Notes under the pieces: model-generated | What the model was told of the DNA's origin: nothing | The model's input: the letters and a program-made list of their open reading frames with translations, nothing else | The model's database searches: none | Shown here: piece by piece, positions 8,419 through 17,803 of the stretch | Layout of the letters: each line of letters starts with the position of its first letter | How positions within the stretch are numbered: position 1 is the stretch's first letter | Source of the DNA: Carex sylvatica | Taxonomy: Eukaryota > Streptophyta > Magnoliopsida > Poales > Cyperaceae | Direction: 5' to 3' | NCBI GenBank assembly: GCA_964058845.1 | Contig: CAXKVR010000892.1 | Span: forward strand, 1-17,835 | Length of the DNA stretch: 17,835 nt | Position numbers and translations under genes: made by a program

Positions 8419-8782
8419 GGTCCAGTGCGGATGGATGACCCGCACTGCGGGTGGCTTCACCCGCACTGGGACAATTTTCCTTAACGAATTCCTGTGATTT
8501 TCACTGGGTGCGGATGATAATGCGGATGGGAATCCACAGTGCGGGTGAGTTCTGTACTCTTCTGAAGTTGACGAATTTTCGCTAAGTACTGGATGCGGAT
8601 GGGGATCATCCGCACTGAGCTCAGTGCGTCCGCACTAGGCTCGGACTTTTTCTTGCGTCTTGAGTGCGGCTGGACGGATCCGCAGTGCGGATGATTGATC
8701 CGCACTGGGGTGTGTTTGTTATTTGCGCAGTGAATGCGGCTGGATGGATCCGCAGTGCGGATGGTTGGTCCGCACTGGGGTC
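8419..8782. repeat. Palindromic GTGCGGAT / ATCCGCAC repeat array in U3 of the 5' LTR
   Basis: At least ten copies of (CA)GTGCGG(A/G)T or its reverse complement occur in about 360 bp, mostly in inverted pairs, for example CAGTGCGGATGATTGATCCG followed by CACTG. The last two modules form a tandem repeat: 8663-8713 and 8731-8781 share TGCGGCTGGA, GGATCCGCAGTGCGGATG and TCCGCACTGGGGT. The array is GC-rich against AT-rich surroundings and is upstream of the leader-like part of the LTR. A regulatory-factor binding cluster is an inference. The 3' LTR copy is at 14687-15050. Confidence 0.85.
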
Positions 8783-9196
8783 TGTATTTCTGTTATTCTT
8801 GTTATTTTGAGGGACATATTTGCAAAATGGATTAAATAAACATCTTCTCTCTTTCTCTTTCATCTTTTTAATAAATAAAATATTTACACAAGGGCCTATT
8901 TGTAATAAACATTTTCAAGTTGTTAAATATTAAAAAGGTTGGAGGGTTTATTTGCAAAATTCCCATTTATTACTTAAATGCTTTCTTCTTCTTTCATTTC
9001 ACCGTAAAAATTGAAAGGAATTTCGGAAGGCTAGGGTTAGGACCGAACCAGAAAGGGAAAGAGAGAGAGAGAGAGAAATTAAACGCGGAATCTGATCGGA
9101 CTGACCGGAAAATCGAGAGTCGAGCTGAATTGACGATCCTTGATCGATTAGAAAGCTTCAATTTGGTATATATTTCTCCCTTGGTAATTTCTTGAA

Positions 9197-9606
9197 AAAC
9201 CCTAACTTATTCGAGTTATTCGATTTTGTCGTGATTTCGGTTAAAGCTTGTAATTAGGGTTTCATAATCGAGTTCTAGCTCGATTAGTTGTTAATTTGTG
9301 ATAATTGATACGATTTATCTTCCTTTTCTCTTGGAAACCCTAATTCAATTGATTTGTTATATTTTGGTGAAATTCGAATTCGAATTTGATTTGAAACGTT
9401 ATAACTCGATAATCGGATTGATTTTCTTGTGGAATTTGGAATTGAACTAAGGTTTTTGGGTTGGGTCGTAATGGAAAGGAATTGTGATACTTTCAAGTGA
9501 AACTCTGGAAATTGTTGGAATTAATCGAGTTATAACTTCGTAAAACATATCGATTCATGTTGTTTATTCAGGACTACCGATTGAATTGGAATTCGAATTA
9601 GGGTTT
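9197..9606. promoter_or_regulatory. Cluster of four telo-box motifs (AAACCCTAA) in the 5' LTR
   Basis: Perfect 9-mers lie at 9197-9205 (AAACCCTAA), 9254-9262 (TTAGGGTTT), 9335-9343 (AAACCCTAA) and 9598-9606 (TTAGGGTTT). A shorter TAGGGTTAG is at 9032-9040. Telo-boxes are known plant promoter and leader elements bound by telomere-repeat-binding factors. The same set is in the 3' LTR at 15465, 15522, 15603 and 15866. Role in this element is inferred. Confidence 0.6.
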
Positions 9607-10104
9607 GGTAATGGTGTTGACTTATCCGATATTAATCGAACGCGTTAATCGAATTTAACGTGTAAAATAGGTGGTAATCATACGAGGCAAAGGATTTCTG
9701 GATCGTTCGAGACGCCTGAGCCTTAGTCGAGCGTGCTATTACTCAGGTGCGGGGTTTCTGGACTTGTTTGATATTTTATATTCAGAATTAAACTGTGTTT
9801 TGATTCATATGCATTGCATTGCCCAAATAAAGTGAAACTCGAATTGTTTTATCTGATTGATTTGCATGCTGGTATGGTTATTATTTGTGTTGATCTGAAT
9901 GATCTGATTTTGGAATTAAAGTCACCGTGCTTTATATCACCATCGGTTGGTGGATATGGTATTATTGTCATCCACCGTGATGACGTCACCCAGGGGGTGA
10001 ATCTGGATTTGTCAAAGTCTAATGCATGGACGTTTGACGCTCAGTGTTCTAAAGCTTTAGATCGTCTGACCTTCGGCAGTTCCCAGTACCGGTTGGGACG
10101 AAGG

Positions 10105-10633
10105 GTAAGTGACTTTGTACTATGATTTTGGATGTGGTGACTGTGTATCGGATGGCAATACCCAGGGGGTATTGCGTTTGGATGGTCAGTTGGATTTATA
10201 TGGATTTCCGGATATGAATTAGAACCAGACTTTTAATTAAACAGTTAAGCCTGTAATTACAGATGAGTGTCATGAGAAAAGGTTTTACCTGGTACAGCCG
10301 TCTGTAGGTGTCTGTAACCCTACAGATGAGTGGGAACGAATTGGGGTCCAGTTTGGTGGAACATCTGTAGTTACTACCAGATATTCTGAAATCGAGTTAA
10401 ACCAAACATTGTGTGCTTGAATTTCATCTTGGCAATTCCTGAATTTTGATTTCATTTGAATAAATGTTGTCGGGTTTGTGTATTGATGTTTATATATGAT
10501 TATAAACTGATTTGAGCTTTATTTGTGTTTACTTTTTGAATATAATCTGTGATTGCAAGTCCAGGGACGATATGTGGCAATTTATCGCACTGAGAATTCA
10601 ATTCTCATCCCCTCTTTTGGGTTAATTTTTCAG
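10105..10633 (+). other. Possible leader intron within the 5' LTR
   Basis: A strong donor (AAGG then GTAAGT at 10105-10110) and a strong acceptor (TTAATTTTTCAG ending at 10633, followed by GTACC) bound 529 bp that is T-rich near its end. If transcription starts near 8900-9000, this would be an intron in the untranslated leader. The 3' LTR copy is 16373-16901. Based on consensus alone. Confidence 0.35.
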
Positions 10634-10945
10634 GTACCGGTTCGGTGGATCCGAGAGAGACACGAGGTCGGTAGGCCTGGGTTTCACCGTTGCTTAGCTT
10701 GTCTGGTATTGTGACTAGAGACATGTATAGATTTATGTTTTGATTGTATATATATATGTGTTCTCTATGTCATTTGGTGATACGTATCCATCGAGATACG
10801 GATTTTGTATGATATTACCTGACCAGTTGGGATTTATGAACTGTTTTTCTTAGTTATTTGTTTGTTTGTTTGGTTGTGTTTTATTTTCTATTATCGTACT
10901 TGCCTTGTAGGCATACGGGCAACCGTATGTCTACGGAAGGAGGCA

Positions 10946-10981
10946 CCTGTCACGCCTCGTGGGGCTGCGGGGTGTGACAGG
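10946..10981. other. Hairpin across the 5' LTR / internal boundary
   Basis: CCTGTCAC (10946-10953) and GTGACAGG (10974-10981) are perfect reverse complements around a 20-base GC-rich loop. The right arm spans the LTR end at 10979. In the 3' LTR, C17216 in place of T10948 and a different flank shorten the stem, so the full hairpin exists only at the 5' LTR. Confidence 0.5.
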
Positions 10982-10993
10982 TCCTTCCCCGGT

Positions 10994-11005
10994 TGGTATC
11001 AGAGC
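10994..11005 (+). other. Primer binding site for initiator tRNA-Met
   Basis: TGGTATCAGAGC is complementary to the 3' end of plant initiator tRNA-Met including CCA. It starts 14 bases after the LTR end, with the spacer GGTCCTTCCCCGGT. After 12 matching bases complementarity weakens. This site primes minus-strand cDNA synthesis. Confidence 0.9.
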
Positions 11006-11141
11006 ATGGTTTAGAACCTGAACCAGACTTGTTTGGATACGAGAGTGGTATACGTATTAATGGGGTCGTCGCGACTATGCGAATTTCGTATGATAAGTAA
11101 GGAATATCGAATATTATAAACTAACTTTGTTTATTCAGAAA
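11006..11141 (+). other. Untranslated leader between PBS and first start codon
   Basis: About 136 bp with no recognised coding content. It ends with TTTATTCAG just before AAAATGG, which resembles a splice acceptor next to the start codon and could be an alternative leader splice site. Confidence 0.5.
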
Positions 11142-11381
11142 ATGGAAACACCACACCGAGGTAGAGGTAGACCTCGGAGGAATCAGGAATTGGTAGAAAA
11201 AGGGAATTGGCCAATTGAGACGTGTAATCAAGTTGTAAATGTTCAAACCCCGTTTGGTTCAACTGATCAAGGAATCACTTTATGCCGAAACCGAAAGATT
11301 AAGATAGATGGGAGGGAGTTCGAGGCGGACTTGTTGGTAATGGAGATTACCGGTTACGACGTGTTATTGGGTATGGACTGA
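11142..11381 (+). pseudogene. gag start fused to the C-terminal half of protease by a large deletion
   Basis: ATG at 11142 opens a frame beginning METPHRGRGRPRRNQ, a short basic stretch like the start of chromovirus Gag. Within about 20 residues the sequence becomes VQTPFGS, then IDGREFEADLLVMEITGYDV and LLGMD, the distal half of a retropepsin. The capsid region, the CCHC zinc knuckle and the protease active-site triad (D-S/T-G) are absent. The junction is probably near 11190-11230, judging from the change in content. The frame is kept across the junction and into RT, but a TGA at 11379-11381 sits where the family normally has tryptophan after GMD. No Gag or active protease can be made. Confidence 0.85.
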
Positions 11382-13469
11382 TTGACGAGACACGCTGCTA
11401 CTATTGATTGTCCGCATCGTCGGATCCATTTCGCGAATTCAAGAGGTATGTCTTGCATACTCAATTGTAGAGAAATTGGGAAACTAACACCGTGTATTTC
11501 GGCTGTAGAGATGAAACATTTATTAGAATCAGGGTGTGATGCTTACTTGACGGCTGTGGTTTATGCGCCTGCGGCAGTTCCAGATATCAGCACCATTCCG
11601 GTGGTTTCAGAATTTGTGGATGTATTTCCGGAAGAGATTGTAGGGTTGCCACCAGAGCGAGAAGTGGAGTTCGGTATCGAATTGGTACCGGGCACAACAC
11701 CGATTTCAAAAGCGCTGTATCGAATGGCACCGGTAGAACTGAAAGAACTTAAGGCACAGTTGGAAGATATGTTGGAGAGTGGATTTATCAGACCTAGCAC
11801 GTCACCATGGGGCGCGCCAGTGTTGTTTGTCAAGAAGAAAGATGGAACATTGCGGTTATGCATTGATTACCGCGAGCTGAACAAGGTAACTGTGAAAAAT
11901 AAATATCCGTTACCTCGGATTGACGATCTGTTTGATCAGTTACAGGGATCCTCAATATATTCAAAGATTGATCTGAGAACAGGGTATCATCAGCTGAGAA
12001 TACGGCCGAGCGATGTGGATAAGACAGCGTTCCGTACAAGGTACGGGCATTATGAATACTTGGTTATGCCGTTTGGGCTGACGAACGCACCGGCAGCGTT
12101 CATGGACTTGATGCACCGTGTGTTTCACGATCTGTTGGATTCTACAGTTGTGGTGTTCATTGATGATATACTGGTGTATTCGCGCTCGCGAGAAGAACAT
12201 GAGGTACATCTTAGAATTGTGTTGCAAAGATTGCGTGAACATCAGTTATTCGCAAAGTTGTCGAAATGTGAATTTTGGTTGGAAGAAGTTACCTTTTTGG
12301 GGCATGTGGTTTCTGGAAAAGGATTAGCGGTGGATTCTGAAAAGATTCGGGCTGTGACAGATTGGAAAAGGCCGGAGACAGTTACTGAAATTCGCAGCTT
12401 TCTGGGGTTAGCCGGGTACTACAGGAGATTTGTACTCGGGTTTTCGCGGTTAGCCGCGCCACTTACAAAATTGTTGCACAAAGGCGTGAAATTTGATTGG
12501 GGTACCGCGCAAGATAAAAGTTTTGAAGAATTGAAGAGTCGGCTGGTATCCGCGCCAGTCCTTGCTATGCCGACTGCAGATAAAGAGTACACGGTTTACA
12601 CCGATGCATCTCGATTGGGTTTGGGTTGCGTATTGATGCAAGATGATCATGTAATTGCCTACGCATCTCGGCAATTGCGACCGCACGAGCAAAACTACCC
12701 GACGCATGATTTGGAGTTAGCGGCGGTGATATTTGCGCTGAAGATTTGGCGGCATTACTTGTATGGCGTGAAATGCCGAATCTATACTGATCATCAAAGT
12801 CTGAAATACATCTTCACGCAAAGGGAGTTAAATTTGAGACAAAGGCGGTGGTTAGAATTAATGAAAGACTATGACTTGGATATCCAGTATCATGCAGGAA
12901 AAACAAACAGTGTAGCAGATGCATTGAGCAGAAAGAGTCAGGTAAACCTGGCGTCGGTGATTACAAGTGAAACTCATCTTCTCGAGGAAATGCGCAGAAT
13001 GGAAATACATGTTGGCGCATCACGCGAATTAGCATTGGAAGTTGCATCTAAATGTAATAGAAGTGAGGTTGGGACTAGCGCAACTGCAATTGCGTCGGTT
13101 GTGCTAGCAGCGGTTGAAATCCGATCGGAATTACACGAGCAAATTCGTGCAGAACAACAGAATGATCCGAGATGTCAGAAATTCAAACTGCACTATGAGT
13201 CAAACGCAGATTCACCGTTTCAAGTTCAAGGAGATGGCATCTTGCGGTTTCACGACCGCATTTGTGTACCAAGTAATTCGGAGTTGAAAGATCTGATTTT
13301 GTCAGAGGCGCACAATTCGGGATACGCTATCCATCCGGGAGAGGTAAAGATGTATCAAGATCTAAAGAGGTATTTTTGGTGGCCAAAGATGAAAAAGGAA
13401 GTACAAAGGTACGTTGAAAAGTGTCAAATATGTCAGCAAGTTAAAGCGGATCGGCAGAGAAAAGCATGA
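11382..13469 (+). pseudogene. pol: pol: reverse transcriptase, RNase H and integrase zinc domain, in frame between two TGA stops
   Basis: Residues are counted from 11382. Residues 1-20 finish the protease tail. RT covers about 85-310, with [24 protein letters not shown] and the catalytic box FIDD at 259-262 (bases 12156-12167), where related elements have Y/FVDD or FIDD. RNase H covers about 400-515, with YTDAS (D408), LELAAV (E445), IYTDHQSL (D470) and ADALSR (D513), so all acidic catalytic residues are present. The integrase HHCC zinc motif follows: H644, H651, C681, C684 (bases about 13311-13433). The frame is continuous with the upstream and downstream segments and ends in TGA at 13467-13469. 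Apart from the flanking stops I see no internal lesion. Confidence 0.93.
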
Positions 13470-14561
13470 TTGCTAAGACCGCTGGAAATACCTACAAGGA
13501 AATTTGAATCAATCACGATGGATTTCGTAAGTGGATTTCCGAGAACTGTCGGAAGGTATAATACAGTTTGGGTGATTGTGGATCGATTAACGAAGATAGC
13601 GCATTTCATTCCGCTTCAAATTGAAACATCTGGGCCAGAATTGGCGGAATTATTCCTGAAGTATCAGTTTAAGTACCATGGTTGCTCGCGCAATATTATT
13701 TCTGACCGAGATCCTCGGTTCACTTCTCATTTCTGGGAGAGTTTTCAAGAAACAATGGGTACCAAGTTGAGATTCAGCACTGCGCACCATCCTCAGACTG
13801 ACGGTCAGTCTGAGCGCACCATTCAGACACTGGAAGACATGTTGCGCTCCTGCGCGCTAAGTTTACATGGTTCGTGGGTTGATCATTTATATCTGGTGGA
13901 GTTTGCGTGTAACAACAGTTATCATTCGAGCATTGGTATGTCACCGCAAGAAGCGCTGACAGGGCAGCAGTGCCGTACTCCATTGTGGTGGGGACCAGCG
14001 GGTACCTATCCACCTACAGGGCCGCAAATGTTAGAAGAAATTGCTGAGAAAACAAAGATGGTTCTGAGTCGGCTCAAGTCGGCTCAAGAAAGGCAAAAGA
14101 AATATGCGGATATTCACCGAAGACCGTTGGAATTTCAAGAAAGTGATCACGTATGGCTTCGAGTTTCGCCTGTCAGAGGCGTGCATCGATTTGGTGTTTC
14201 GGGCAAGCTAAGTCCCCGATATATTGGGCCGTTCCAGATTTTGCGACGAGTTGGACCGGTTGCATACGAGCTTGCGTTACCACCAGCGTTGGACCGGGTT
14301 CATCCGGTATTCCATGTATCACAGTTACGCAGATATGTGCGAGATCCGTCGCATTGTATTGATCATTCGGGTTTACGCGTACAAGATGATCTGACATATC
14401 AGGAAGAACCAATGCAGATATTGGATCGAAAAGAGCAACGGCTACGAAGCAAGGTGATTCGACTCGTGTTGGTAAAATGGGGACGCCATTCCGATAAGGA
14501 AGCGACGTGGGAGCTCGAAGAGAGCATCCGAGAAAAGTATCCGGAGTTATTCGACAATTAA
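13470..14561 (+). pseudogene. pol: pol: integrase catalytic core, GPY/F module and chromodomain
   Basis: Residues are counted from 13470, just after the TGA at 13467-13469, in the same frame. The DDE triad is intact: D18 in TMDFVSG, D79 in ISDRDPRF and E115 in TDGQSERT, with exactly 35 residues between D79 and E115. The GPY/F module is at about 248-292 (SPRYIGPFQIL, then HPVFHVSQLRRY). The C-terminal chromodomain-like motif is at about 314-361 (ILDRKEQRLRSKVIRLVLVK, then EATWE and YPELF). It lacks the first aromatic of classical chromodomains, as in plant Tekay/Del-type group II chromodomains. Such domains are thought to steer integration to heterochromatin. The frame ends with TAA at 14559-14561. 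Confidence 0.92.
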
Positions 14562-14572
14562 GGTACGAAATC

Positions 14573-14592
14573 AAGTTCAGCGGACTGAACTT
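14573..14592. other. Small perfect hairpin between the pol stop and the polypurine tract
   Basis: AAGTTCAG, loop CGGA, CTGAACTT: an 8-bp perfect stem with a 4-base loop, 11 bases after the pol stop and 6 bases before the polypurine tract begins. Function unknown. Confidence 0.55.
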
Positions 14593-14598
14593 CATTTT

Positions 14599-14612
14599 AA
14601 GGGGGGGAGAAA
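14599..14612 (+). other. Polypurine tract
   Basis: AAGGGGGGGAGAAA directly abuts the 3' LTR at 14613. It primes plus-strand cDNA synthesis in LTR retrotransposons. Confidence 0.92.
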
Positions 14613-17247
14613 TGTGACATAATAAATATTTTATACTGACTGATTGAATTAAGGCGTTAAGAATCGAATAATAAATATAGAAAAACGGTCCAGTGCGGAT
14701 GGATGACCCGCACTGCGGGTGGCTTCACCCGCACTGGGACAATTTTCCTTAACGAATTCCTGTGATTTTCACTGGGTGCGGATGATAATGCGGATGGGAA
14801 TCCGCAGTGCGGGTGAGTTCTGTACTCTTCTGAAGTTGACGAATTTTCGCTAAGTACTGGATGCGGATGGGGATCATCCGCACTGAGCTCAGTGCGTCCG
14901 CACTAGGCTCGGACTTTTTCTTGCGTCTTGAGTGCGGCTGGACGGATCCGCAGTGCGGATGATTGATCCGCACTGGGGTGTGTTTGTTATTTGCGCAGTG
15001 AATGCGGCTGGATGGATCCGCAGTGCGGATGGTTGGTCCGCACTGGGGTCTGTATTTCTGTTATTCTTGTTATTTTGAGGGACATATTTGCAAAATGGAT
15101 TAAATAAACATCTTCTCTCTTTCTCTTTCATCTTTTTAATAAATAAAATATTTACACAAGGGCCTATTTGTAATAAACATTTTCAAGTTGTTAAATATTA
15201 AAAAGGTTGGAGGGTTTATTTGCAAAATTCCCATTTATTACTTAAATGCTTTCTTCTTCTTTCATTTCACCGTAAAAATTGAAAGGAATTTCGGAAGGCT
15301 AGGGTTAGGACCGAACCAGAAAGGGAAAGAGAGAGAGAGAGAGAAATTAAACGCGGAATCTGATCGGACTGACCGGAAAATCGAGAGTCGAGCTGAATTG
15401 ACGATTCTTGATCGATTAGAAAGCTTCAATTTGGTATATATTTCTCCCTTGGTAATTTCTTGAAAAACCCTAACTTATTCGAGTTATTCGATTTTGTCGT
15501 GATTTCGGTTAAAGCTTGTAATTAGGGTTTCATAATCGAGTTCTAGCTCGATTAGTTGTTAATTTGTGATAATTGATACGATTTATCTTCCTTTTCTCTT
15601 GGAAACCCTAATTCAATTGATTTGTTATATTTTGGTGAAATTCGAATTCGAATTTGATTTGAAACGTTATAACTCGATAATCGGATTGATTTTCTTGTGG
15701 AATTTGGAATTGAACTAAGGTTTTTGGGTTGGGTCGTAATGGAAAGGAATTGTGATAGTTTCAAGTGAAACTCTGGAAATTGTTGGAATTAATCGAGTTA
15801 TAACTTCGTAAAACATATCGATTCATGTTGTTTATTCAGGACTACCGATTGAATTGGAATTCGAATTAGGGTTTGGTAATGGTGTTGACTTATCCGATAT
15901 TAATCGAACGCGTTAATCGAATTTAACGTGTAAAATAGGTGGTAATCATACGAGGCAAAGGATTTCTGGATCGTTCGAGACGCCTGAGCCTTAGTCGAGC
16001 GTGCTATTACTCAGGTGCGGGGTTTCTGGACTTGTTTGATATTTTATATTCAGAATTAAACTGTGTTTTGATTCATATGCATTGCATTGCCCAAATAAAG
16101 TGAAACTCGAATTGTTTTATCTGATTGATTTGCATGCTGGTATGGTTATTATTTGTGTTGATCTGAATGATCTGATTTTGGAATTAAAGTCACCGTGCTT
16201 TATATCACCATCGGTTGGTGGATATGGTATTATTGTCATCCACCGTGATGACGTCACCCAGGGGGTGAATCTGGATTTGTCAAAGTCTAATGCATGGACG
16301 TTTGACGCTCAGTGTTCTAAAGCTTTAGATCGTCTGACCTTCGGCAGTTCCCAGTACCGGTTGGGACGAAGGGTAAGTGACTTTGTACTATGATTTTGGA
16401 TGTGGTGACTGTGTATCGGATGGCAATACCCAGGGGGTATTGCGTTTGGATGGTCAGTTGGATTTATATGGATTTCCGGATATGAATTAGAACCAGACTT
16501 TTAATTAAACAGTTAAGCCTGTAATTACAGATGAGTGTCATGAGAAAAGGTTTTACCTGGTACAGCCGTCTGTAGGTGTCTGTAACCCTACAGATGAGTG
16601 GGAACGAATTGGGGTCCAGTTTGGTGGAACATCTGTAGTTACTACCAGATATTCTGAAATCGAGTTAAACCAAACATTGTGTGCTTGAATTTCATCTTGG
16701 CAATTCCTGAATTTTGATTTCATTTGAATAAATGTTGTCGGGTTTGTGTATTGATGTTTATATATGATTATAAACTGATTTGAGCTTTATTTGTGTTTAC
16801 TTTTTGAATATAATCTGTGATTGCAAGTCCAGGGACGATATGTGGCAATTTATCGCACTGAGAATTCAATTCTCATCCCCTCTTTTGGGTTAATTTTTCA
16901 GGTACCGGTTCGGTGGATCCGAGAGAGACACGAGGTCGGTAGGCCTGGGTTTCACCGTTGCTTAGCTTGTCTGGTATTGTGACTAGAGACATGTATAGAT
17001 TTATGTTTTGATTGTATATATATATGTGTTCTCTATGTCATTTGGTGATACGTATCCATCGAGATACGGATTTTGTATGATATTACCTGACCAGTTGGGA
17101 TTTATGAACTGTTTTTCTTAGTTATTTGTTTGTTTGTTTGGTTGTGTTTTATTTTCTATTATCGTACTTGCCTTGTAGGCATACGGGCAACCGTATGTCT
17201 ACGGCAGGAGGCACCCGTCACGCCTCGTGGGGCTGCGGGGTGTGACA
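14613..17247 (+). repeat. 3' LTR (2635 bp)
   Basis: Same length as the 5' LTR and identical by eye at all but five positions. It carries the same palindromic array (14687-15050), GA run, telo-box motifs (15465-15473, 15522-15530, 15603-15611, 15866-15874) and possible intron (16373-16901). Open frames inside it are exact or near copies of those in the 5' LTR and have no protein motif. Confidence 0.95.
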
Positions 17248-17252
17248 GAACC
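17248..17252. repeat. Right 5-bp target site duplication (GAACC) of the retrotransposon
   Basis: GAACC follows the terminal TGTGACA of the 3' LTR and matches 8340-8344. Confidence 0.93.
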
Positions 17253-17530
17253 TCCCCAATGTTACCAACTTCCTCGCCACTTGTACACTATTTACTACAA
17301 ATGCAATGTTGTTAATTTCAAATGTGTATTTTGTTACTGTGTTATGTAAATTTCACTATAGTGTGGTTTTTTGTAAATGAATATGTTATGTTATTAAATT
17401 TTGTTGTCTTTTGTTTATGGTATCTATGTTATTTGCATGATATTTTATTTAATGTCAATGAATGTCGTATAGTAATATGGAGGCTAGCCCCGATACAAGC
17501 AGAACCATGCCAAAAAATTTACGCCAATAC
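17253..17530 (+). other. CACTA interior resuming after the retrotransposon
   Basis: The first 63 bases continue the exon-like sequence broken at 8344. The rest is T-rich (GTATTTTGTTACTGTGTT, GTTATTAAATTTTGTTGTC) and looks like a 3' untranslated region, with no coding signal I can support. The open frame at 17322-17543 has no recognisable motif. Confidence 0.45.
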
Positions 17531-17803
17531 CGACAGTTTTTAGGACGTATACTAACTATTTTTTAACCATCAATGTTGGGTACCTACAGTGACTGTTTTT
17601 AAAAAAACAGTCAGTGTAAGGTAGCTACACTAACTATTTTTTAAACCGTCAGTATAGATACCCTACACTGACTGTTTTTAAAAACAGTCAGCATAGATAC
17701 CCTACATTGACTGTTAAAAGACAGTCAGTGTAGGGTAACCTTCACTGGCGCCAGCTTTACTGACATCACTATAACAGTCGGTGTAGGGGTATTTGAATAG
17801 TCA
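17531..17803. repeat. Right subterminal palindromic repeats
   Basis: Inverted pairs such as CAGTGACTGTTTTTAAA / AAACAGTCAGTGTAAGG, CACTAACTATTTTTTAAA / CCGTCAGTATAG and CACTGACTGTTTTTAAA / AACAGTCAGCATAG recur about every 50-60 bp. Linkers are GTGTAGGGTA-like, against GTGTTGGTTA-like on the left. They run up to the terminal repeat at 17804. Confidence 0.8.

Larger units (their letters stand above)
8345..10979 (+). repeat. 5' LTR (2635 bp)
   Basis: It begins TGTGACATAA and ends GGGGTGTGACA, giving TG...CA termini. It aligns without gaps to the 3' LTR at +6268. Differences seen by eye (5' then 3'): A8536/G14804, C9138/T15406, C9490/G15758, A10937/C17205, T10948/C17216. Internal features are a palindromic GTGCGGAT array (8419-8782), AT-rich TAATAAATAAAATATTT near 8869 (possible TATA region), a GA run (9061-9076), four telo-box motifs and a possible intron (10105-10633). 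Small hairpins lie near its 3' end: CATACGG / CCGTATG at 10912-10929, and CGTATC / GATACG at 10783-10800. Confidence 0.95.
8345..17247 (+). mobile_element. Ty3/gypsy chromovirus-type LTR retrotransposon (Tekay/Del-like), gag-deleted
   Basis: Total 8903 bp: two LTRs of 2635 bp each and a 3633-bp interior, flanked by GAACC duplications. Order: 5' LTR, PBS complementary to initiator tRNA-Met, a start codon with a few gag-like residues, half a protease, RT, RNase H, integrase with GPY/F and a C-terminal chromodomain-like motif, polypurine tract, 3' LTR. RT-RNase H-integrase order defines Ty3/gypsy, and the chromodomain places it among chromoviruses; Tekay/Del assignment is from overall motif resemblance. 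Gag capsid, nucleocapsid and the protease active site are missing, and pol has two stops. It cannot be autonomous. LTRs differ at five positions by eye, so the insertion is recent. Confidence 0.93.

Noticed and set aside
8419..8782. CRISPR-like array
   Set aside because: Motifs are short, palindromic and irregularly spaced, in a plant LTR with a duplicate copy in the other LTR.
8481..8863. Minus-strand open frames of 74 and 80 codons in the LTRs (also at 14749-15131)
   Set aside because: They overlie the palindromic GTGCGGAT array and are open because of its GC-rich repeats. Repetition in both LTRs is due to LTR identity, not selection.
8920..9195. 91-codon frame in the LTR with a Lys/Arg/Glu-rich middle
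   Set aside because: The charged segment is translated from a GA microsatellite; no domain or homologue was recognised.
9814..10125. 103-codon plus-strand open frame in the LTR, identical at 16082-16393
   Set aside because: Identity between copies is explained by the LTRs being recent duplicates. There is no protein motif and a likely splice donor falls inside it.
10747..10755. TATATATAT as a TATA box of the LTR promoter
   Set aside because: It is only about 220 bp from the LTR end and downstream of the possible intron. Leader-like CT and GA tracts near 8985-9076 suggest an earlier start, so I could not assign it.
11561..12707. Several minus-strand frames of 69-100 codons opposite pol
   Set aside because: They are shadows of the real plus-strand RT frame, which has intact catalytic motifs.
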